A program made the translations under genes and the position numbers. From NCBI GenBank assembly GCA_944385455.1, contig CALWXI010000246.1, forward strand, positions 1 to 10,712: DNA of 10,712 bases, read 5' to 3'. This stretch comes from an uncultured Oscillospiraceae bacterium. GTDB lineage: Bacteria; Bacillota; Clostridia; Oscillospirales; Oscillospiraceae. This document shows, one piece after another, positions 6,105 through 10,712 of this stretch. Position 1 is the first letter of the stretch. Each line of letters starts with the position of its first letter. The notes under the pieces were generated by a model, which ran no database searches, had not been told where the DNA came from, and worked only from the letters and a program-made list of their open reading frames with translations.

Positions 6105-8346
6105 CTGTGTCTCCTCGATTCCATGATAGATGGATGTCGCCGTGCAGGTCCGTCCGGTACACGGCACAGTCCCGGGCTCCCAGCCGCCGCAGCGTCTCTG
6201 CCGCAGGGTGGCCGTAGCGGTTGTTCTCTCCCACGCTGATGCATACGATCTCCGGAGCCAGCGCGTCCAGCAGCTCCGCCGAGGTGGCGTCTGCGGCGCC
6301 GTGATGACCTGCCGCCAGCACCTCAATATCCGGCAGCTCCCAGGTCTCCAGCAGCCGCGCTTCCGCTCCGGCACTGAGATCACCGGTGATGAGCATCTCG
6401 CGCTCTCCCGCAGCGGCCAGAATGACAAGCCCGGCATCGTTTGCATCCGGCTCCCCCTCCAGCGGAGGAAAAACCGTCAATGCCGCTTCGCCCAGCTCCA
6501 GCTCCCGCCGCTGGTCCACCACTTCCACCGCCGCCCCCGATGCTTCCGCCGCCTGCAGCAGGACGGGCTCCCTGGAAAGCGGCTCCGGCACCAAAATCCG
6601 TTCCGCGGGCATCCGGGCCAGCAGTTCCTCCACACCGGAGATGTGATCGGCATCAAAGTGCGTGACAATCAGGTAGTCCAGCGTACCGCAGCCCATGGCG
6701 GAGAGCTGTTGAGCAGCCATTTCTCCGGGACCATACCAGCTGGCGGAGCTGCCGCAGTCCACCAAAGCAAACGTCCCGTGAGAGGCCAGAAGGATGCTCT
6801 GTCCCTGGTCCACATCCAGCATCACCGCGTCCAAATCCCCGTGGTAGGCCGCTCTTCCCGCCCAAACGGAGGCCGCCAGTGAAACAGCCGCCAATCCGGC
6901 CGAGAGCGCATACCGCCGCCTGGGTCCCCGGCGCAGGAGCCAGCACGTCCCGAAGAGTACATAGGCGAAGAGCATCCAGTACCCCACATACGGATTGCGC
7001 AGGTACACCGCGTGTCCCGGAACGGATGCCAGCAGATGGGCCGCCGCCAGAATATAACGGGCCGCCAAACCCGGGATCAGCGCCATCAGCGCGGCCAGAG
7101 GCGGAGAAATCACACTCGCCGCGACTGTCATCAGTCCGCCGATGAACGCCGCGCCTGCACTCCACAGGCACAGCAGATTGCTCACCGGAGAAATCAGCAC
7201 CAGCGTTCCGAAATACAGCGCGCAGAGGGGCGCGGTGAACACCAAGGCGCCCATGGTGGCGGAGAAGCTGTTTTTCACCAGCCGTATCAGCCGCTTTTCT
7301 TTTTTCTTTCTCAGCATTCCGGCCAGCCGGGGCGTCACGATCTGCAGCCCCGCCATGGCTCCAAAGGACAGCTGCAGGCTGATGGATGCGGCAGCAAAGG
7401 GATTTTTCAGCAGGATCAGCATCAGTGCCGTGGTGAGGGTGGTGGGTCCGTCGCTCCTCCGGTGCACCAGAGGCCCCGCCATCCAGAACGCCAGCATCAC
7501 GCAGGCTCGTACCACCGAGGGTGAGGCACCGGTGAGGAACACATAAAACACCAGCAGCGGCGCCGTGATGAACACCGTCCCCCGGTACCAGCGTCCGGTG
7601 AGCAGATACGCCATAGTCAGCAGGAATCCGCAATGCATGCCGGAAACGGCCAAAATATGGGAAAGGCCCGCCTCGGAAAGATCCGCCGAGGCGCTGACCG
7701 ATACGGCGGAACGGTCTCCCGTGAGAATTGCCATCAAAAACGCGGCGGCGTCCCCTTCCAGCAGTATCCCGATCCGCTCCCGCATGGCGCGTCCCACACG
7801 CAGCGCCTGCCAGCGCAGCGCGTCCTCCGTCCCGGAGGACACTTCCGCCTCGCCCCGCTGATAGGCCAGCAGAAATACGCCCCTGGAAGTAAACGTCGTG
7901 ACATCGCTGTCCCGGATACGGGCAGCGCTCTGAAAGGAGACTGTGTCGGTGACGGTCTGCCCCGGAAGACATTCCAGCAAAGACACCGGGCCGTAGTACA
8001 TCACCTTGCCGGGCAGCCCTTCCAGCTGCGCCTCCACCCGGGCGCCGTAGTCCGTGGCCTCCGGATCTCCGCACAGGGTCATCACCACCCGGGCCTCCGT
8101 CCCCGCCAGAGCCTCCATGGGGCTCTGCACCTGCCGGATATACAGCCAGTGATATCCAAGAGACAGGGAAACAGCCACACATGCCAGCAGTGCCCGGCGG
8201 CGGAGCTCATGGGGCAGCAGCAGCGCTCCGCACCCCAGTGCAAAAAAAGCGAACGCCGCAGGCAGCAGATGCTCCGGCTCCAGCCAATACTGCGCCAGAA
8301 AGATGCCGGCGGAAAATGAACCGGCAAACCACGCCAGTTTCCTCAT
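6070..8346 (-). CDS. comEC: ComEC/Rec2 competence DNA-uptake channel protein
   Basis: A 758-residue polytopic membrane protein, the channel that carries single-stranded DNA across the membrane during natural transformation. Three parts are visible. The N-terminal membrane anchors (about 1-70) lead into the soluble DUF4131/OB region (about 80-185). The Competence transmembrane core follows (about 195-500), with the hallmark ILAVSGMHCGF at 231-241 and many hydrophobic helices. The C-terminal metallo-beta-lactamase-like domain (about 505-740) has MLDVDQGQSILL, VTHFDADHISG (561-571), LITGD (652-656) and AGHHG (679-683). Metal-binding residues are intact, and the length resembles Bacillus ComEC (about 776). 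The ATG has GGAG 8 nt upstream. comEA and comEB do not precede it here, so competence cannot be assumed from this gene alone. Confidence 0.95.
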   Translation of the reverse strand: MRKLAWFAGSFSAGIFLAQYWLEPEHLLPAAFAFFALGCGALLLPHELRRRALLACVAVSLSLGYHWLYIRQVQSPMEALAGTEARVVMTLCGDPEATDYGARVEAQLEGLPGKVMYYGPVSLLECLPGQTVTDTVSFQSAARIRDSDVTTFTSRGVFLLAYQRGEAEVSSGTEDALRWQALRVGRAMRERIGILLEGDAAAFLMAILTGDRSAVSVSASADLSEAGLSHILAVSGMHCGFLLTMAYLLTGRWYRGTVFITAPLLVFYVFLTGASPSVVRACVMLAFWMAGPLVHRRSDGPTTLTTALMLILLKNPFAAASISLQLSFGAMAGLQIVTPRLAGMLRKKKEKRLIRLVKNSFSATMGALVFTAPLCALYFGTLVLISPVSNLLCLWSAGAAFIGGLMTVAASVISPPLAALMALIPGLAARYILAAAHLLASVPGHAVYLRNPYVGYWMLFAYVLFGTCWLLRRGPRRRYALSAGLAAVSLAASVWAGRAAYHGDLDAVMLDVDQGQSILLASHGTFALVDCGSSASWYGPGEMAAQQLSAMGCGTLDYLIVTHFDADHISGVEELLARMPAERILVPEPLSREPVLLQAAEASGAAVEVVDQRRELELGEAALTVFPPLEGEPDANDAGLVILAAAGEREMLITGDLSAGAEARLLETWELPDIEVLAAGHHGAADATSAELLDALAPEIVCISVGENNRYGHPAAETLRRLGARDCAVYRTDLHGDIHLSWNRGDTDGIRKESAGEK

Positions 8347-8401
8347 ACGCCGTCTCCAGACTCCCGCAGGGGAACGTGTGTACTGCGCATGCCATCACCT
8401 C

Positions 8402-8446
8402 AAAAAAGCTCCGCCCGGGTCACCTTTTCAAAAGGAACCCGGACGG
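8402..8446 (-). terminator. Intrinsic-terminator-like hairpin in the comEC leader (possible attenuator)
   Basis: Read on the minus strand, a GC-rich 10-bp stem (8437-8446 with 8411-8420, one G-U pair) continues through a small internal loop into CCTTTT/AAAAGG (8423-8435). AGC and six Us (8402-8407) follow. The one imperfect pair is A-C on the plus strand but G-U on the minus strand, which fixes the orientation. It lies after the comEC promoter and 56 bp before the comEC start, so it should stop most transcripts unless it is antiterminated. Confidence 0.7.
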
Positions 8447-8467
8447 CCGCCTGTTGCTCCTAGTGGG

Positions 8468-8497
8468 ATTATACACTGTCCGTCCCGGCGCTGTAAA
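8468..8497 (-). promoter_or_regulatory. Sigma-A-type promoter upstream of comEC
   Basis: On the minus strand TTTACA (8492-8497), 18 bases, then a perfect TATAAT (8468-8473). Transcription would begin near 8461, about 115 nt before the comEC ATG, and meets a terminator-like hairpin after only about 15 nt. Confidence 0.7.
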
Positions 8498-8593
8498 GTC
8501 CCGGCCACCGGATTTCCCCGCCTTGCAGGCCTTTGCCCGCCGCCGCTCCATTTGTGTGCGCCCAGCCCGTCACTTCCCCGGAACATGACGGAC

Positions 8594-8629
8594 AAAAAAG
8601 ACACCCTCCTGCGGGAGGGCGTCTTTTGG
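8594..8629 (-). terminator. Intrinsic terminator after hinT
   Basis: On the minus strand AAAAGACGCCCTCC, loop, GGAGGGTGTCTTTT, then a run of six Us (8594-8599) within the A/T flank. The only imperfect pair (8603/8620) is G-U on the minus strand and A-C on the plus strand, so it is built for the minus strand. It ends the alaS - DUF4250 - hinT run just past the hinT stop. Confidence 0.9.
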
Positions 8630-8636
8630 TCCGTTT

Positions 8637-8975
8637 TCAGCCTGGAGGCCAGGTCATGTCCCTGCCGCTGAGCACATGGAAGTGCAGGTGGAACACGCTC
8701 TGCCCCGCCTGCTCGCCGATGTTGGAGACCACCCGGTAGCTCTCCAGCCCCTGCTCCTTGGCCAGCTTGGCGATGACCTCAAAGATGTGGGCCACCACGG
8801 CGCTGTTATCCCCCGTCACCTCCGACACAGAGCCAATATGCGCCTTGGGCACCACCAGGAAATGAGTGGGCGCCTGAGGAGCGATGTCGTTGAAGGCAAA
8901 GCAGAGATCGTCCTCATAGACCTTGCTGCTGGGGATCTCGCCTGCGATGATCTTGCAGAACAGGCAATCAGACAT
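8637..8975 (-). CDS. hinT: HinT-type HIT-family nucleotide hydrolase
   Basis: A 112-residue histidine-triad protein of the HINT branch, which cleaves purine nucleoside phosphoramidates and aminoacyl-adenylates and acts as a small cytoplasmic dimer. The catalytic triad HLHFHVL is at residues 96-102 with the conserved GQSVFHLHFH approach, and the C-terminus GRDMTWPPG is the HINT tail. CLFC (4-7) and the family's NDIAPQAPTHFLVVPKAHI (29-47) are present. The start has AAAGGAGG 8 nt upstream. It follows the DUF4250 gene by 26 bp and ends at a strong terminator, so it is likely the last gene of the alaS operon. HINT enzymes can act on aminoacyl-adenylates, so lying after alaS is suggestive, but a functional link is inference. 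Confidence 0.93.
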   Translation of the reverse strand: MSDCLFCKIIAGEIPSSKVYEDDLCFAFNDIAPQAPTHFLVVPKAHIGSVSEVTGDNSAVVAHIFEVIAKLAKEQGLESYRVVSNIGEQAGQSVFHLHFHVLSGRDMTWPPG

Positions 8976-9001
8976 GATAGAAACCTCCTTTGTTGAGACG
9001 T

Positions 9002-9175
9002 TCAGATAAACTGATTATACACCGGATCATACCGGCAGTCCAGCCCCTCCAATACCCGGCACAGCGACGCCTGATCCGTGTCCAGATCATCACACAGTGC
9101 CGGGAGGCTGGGATACTGATCCCGAAGCTTGGTATTCACATAGCTCAGCAGGATATGGGGATCCTTCGGCAGCAT
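9002..9175 (-). CDS. DUF4250 domain-containing small protein
   Basis: A 57-residue protein matching the DUF4250 family of short, uncharacterised clostridial proteins. The N-terminus MLPKDPHILLSYVNTKLRD (1-19) and the C-terminus RYDPVYNQFI (48-57) are the parts I recognise from the family. Between them lies a short helix-turn-helix-sized segment (SLPALCDDLDTDQASLCRVLEGLD, 23-46), which could suggest a small regulator, but this is a guess. Its ATG shares one base with the alaS stop (TGATG), indicating translational coupling, and a weak GGAG lies 11 nt upstream inside alaS. hinT follows after 26 bp. There is no signal peptide or membrane segment. It is short enough to be missed by common gene-length cut-offs. 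Confidence 0.85.
   Translation of the reverse strand: MLPKDPHILLSYVNTKLRDQYPSLPALCDDLDTDQASLCRVLEGLDCRYDPVYNQFI
9014..9042 (-). promoter_or_regulatory. Possible internal promoter of hinT
   Basis: On the minus strand TGGACT (9037-9042), 17 bases, then TATAAT (9014-9019). It lies inside the last codons of the DUF4250 gene, where TATAAT encodes Tyr-Asn of a conserved-looking YNQFI end, so the -10 could be a coincidence of coding. Confidence 0.4.
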
Positions 9176-10712
9176 CACTTCAGCTTCTCCGCCACAAAAT
9201 CATCCACAGCAGCCAGCGCGTCGTCCAGCTTCAGCAGGTCACTGCCGCCGCCCATGGCGCTGTCCGGCTTGCCGCCGCCCCTGCCGCCGCAAACGGCGCA
9301 CACGGATTTCACCAGCTCACCGGCCTTGACGCCCCGCTTGACGGCCTCGGGGCCGCACACCGCCAGGAAGGTGATCTTTCCGTCGTTGACGGAAGAGAGG
9401 ACCGCTACCACGCCGCTCTCCTTGTCCCGCAGGAAATCGCCCATCTGCCGCAGAGCGGCGGCATCCATGCCGTCCCGGTGGACAGTGAGAACCTTCAGCC
9501 CACCCACGTCCTTGGCGGCCATCAGGAACTGACGGGCCTCGCCCAGAGAGGCCTCCGTCTTGAATTTCTCCAGCTCGTGGCGCAGGCTCTTCATCTCGGA
9601 CAACTGCTGCTCAGCCTTCCCTGCCAGATCGCCGGGCGTGGTCTTGAACATCTGCGCCACACGGAACAGCAGCTCCTGGTTCCGGTTCATCACATCCAGA
9701 CTGGTCCGGCCCACGGTGGCCTCGATCCGGCGCACACCGGAGGCGATGGATGCTTCAGACTTGATGCGGAAGGGACCCACCTTGGCGGTGTTGTCCAAAT
9801 GGGTGCCGCCGCAGAACTCCATGGAGAAGTCCCCCATCTCCACCACGCGGACGGTATCGCCGTACTTCTCACCAAAAATGGCCACGGCGCCCTTTTTCCT
9901 GGCCTCTTCGATGGGCAGCACCTCGGTGACCACCGGGTAGCCCTCCAAAACAGCGTCGTTGACGATGCGGTCCAGCTCCGCCAGCTGCTGGGGAGTGATC
10001 GCTTCAAAATGGGTGAAATCGAAGCGCAGGCGGTCCGGCTCCACCAGAGAGCCGGCCTGGTGAACATGGTCTCCCAGGACCTTCTTCAGCGCCGCGTCCA
10101 GCAGATGGGTGGCGCTGTGGGCCCGCATGATGGCCCGGCGGCGGTCCTCGTCGATGGCGGCGTCCACAATTTGGCCCACCTGGAACTGGCCGGAGAGCAC
10201 CTTGCCGTAATGCATGAACTTGCCGCCCTTGTTCTTCTGCACATTGGTGACCTCGAACCGGGCCTCCCCGGCGGTGATGACGCCGCGGTCGGCCACCTGG
10301 CCGCCCATCTCCGCATAGAACGGGGTCTGATCCAGCACCAGAATGGCCTCCGCGCCGGCAGCCACCTCTTCCCGCAGTTCTTCCTCCGCCACGATGGCCA
10401 AAACCTTGCCCTGGGCCCGGGTGCAGGTATAGCCCACAAACTCCGTGGCGGGCATGTCGCTGCCGAATTCGATGCCGGCCCAGCCCAGATCGCCCAGGGC
10501 CTCCCGGGCCTTCCGGGCGCGGACACGCTGCTCTTCCATCATGGCGTCAAAGCCCGCCCGATCCACTTCCATACCGGCCTCTTCCACCATCTCTGCGGTA
10601 AGGTCAATGGGGAAGCCGTAGGTATCGTAGAGCTTGAAGGCGTCGGCACCGGAGAACACGGTCTCGCCCTTGGCCTTGTGGGCGCTGAGCAGCTCGTTGT
10701 AAATCTTCATGC
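9175..10712 (-). CDS. alaS: Alanyl-tRNA synthetase, C-terminal part (5' end beyond the right edge)
   Basis: The last 511 or so codons of AlaRS, the class II enzyme that charges tRNA-Ala; about 365 residues, including most of the catalytic domain, lie outside the window. Numbering here is from the ATG at 10710, an internal Met and not the true start. Visible first is the end of the tRNA-recognition domain (GADAFKLYDTYGFPIDLTAEM). The editing domain follows, with its metal-binding HSATH (198-202) and CGGTH (300-304), and removes Ser or Gly mischarged onto tRNA-Ala. The oligomerising helix and the DHHA1/C-Ala domain end the protein, with the Gly-rich GGRGGGKPDSAMGGG (475-489). The reading frame is intact. 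The stop overlaps the DUF4250 start. The promoter and any T-box leader would be outside the window. Confidence 0.96.
   Translation of the reverse strand, partial: MKIYNELLSAHKAKGETVFSGADAFKLYDTYGFPIDLTAEMVEEAGMEVDRAGFDAMMEEQRVRARKAREALGDLGWAGIEFGSDMPATEFVGYTCTRAQGKVLAIVAEEELREEVAAGAEAILVLDQTPFYAEMGGQVADRGVITAGEARFEVTNVQKNKGGKFMHYGKVLSGQFQVGQIVDAAIDEDRRRAIMRAHSATHLLDAALKKVLGDHVHQAGSLVEPDRLRFDFTHFEAITPQQLAELDRIVNDAVLEGYPVVTEVLPIEEARKKGAVAIFGEKYGDTVRVVEMGDFSMEFCGGTHLDNTAKVGPFRIKSEASIASGVRRIEATVGRTSLDVMNRNQELLFRVAQMFKTTPGDLAGKAEQQLSEMKSLRHELEKFKTEASLGEARQFLMAAKDVGGLKVLTVHRDGMDAAALRQMGDFLRDKESGVVAVLSSVNDGKITFLAVCGPEAVKRGVKAGELVKSVCAVCGGRGGGKPDSAMGGGSDLLKLDDALAAVDDFVAEKLK

Larger units (their letters stand above)
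8347..8593. other. Intergenic region between comEC and the hinT terminator
   Basis: These roughly 250 bases hold the comEC promoter (8468-8497), its terminator-like leader hairpin (8402-8446) and the comEC ribosome binding site. I see no supported gene. Open frames crossing it have no ribosome binding site and no recognisable protein. The part at 8500-8590 shows no feature I can name. Confidence 0.5.

Noticed and set aside
6653..8182. A 509-codon minus-strand open frame in another frame of comEC
   Set aside because: comEC in its own frame has all family motifs; this frame is Gly/Arg/Ala-rich noise.
8207..8398. A GTG/ATG-started 63-codon frame overlapping the comEC start, considered as a leader peptide
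   Set aside because: It runs about 46 codons into comEC out of frame, its GAGG is only about 2 nt from the ATG, and nothing in it is recognisable.

Overview
The window is a chromosomal, gene-dense, GC-rich stretch from a spore-forming Firmicute, most likely of the Oscillospiraceae/Ruminococcaceae type (Oscillibacter, Flavonifractor or Lawsonibacter relatives). The evidence is the forespore sigma factor SigG, a YmxH-type sporulation protein, an RNase M5, two small Clostridia-type families (DUF4250 and probably DUF6514), GGAGG ribosome binding sites and strongly GC-biased third codon positions. The genus is an inference. No mobile element, CRISPR array, tRNA or rRNA was seen.

Layout from left to right. 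The 5' part of rpsB (ribosomal protein S2) runs off the left edge on the minus strand, with a sigma-A-type promoter and a leader of about 100 nt. Next come ymxH (minus) and sigG (plus), which diverge from one intergenic region. That region carries a near-palindromic forespore-type promoter readable in both directions. A PaaI-like hotdog thioesterase follows sigG on the plus strand with its own promoter. It meets glnS (minus) at a strong bidirectional terminator. Upstream of glnS are a TTG-started small unknown protein (DUF6514-like) and then a compact overlapping run, comEC > holA > rnmV (minus). comEC has a good promoter, but an intrinsic-terminator-like hairpin sits in its leader. At the right edge, alaS (5' end outside the window), a 57-codon DUF4250 gene joined to its stop codon, and hinT read leftward and end at a terminator.

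Functionally this is core information processing: translation (rpsB, glnS, alaS), 5S rRNA maturation (rnmV), replication clamp loading (holA), DNA uptake (comEC) and sporulation control (sigG, ymxH). I see no novel multi-gene system. The points most worth a second look are the bidirectional sigma-F/G-like promoter, the terminator inside the comEC leader, the comEC-holA-rnmV overlaps, the rpsB leader hairpin and the two small uncharacterised proteins.
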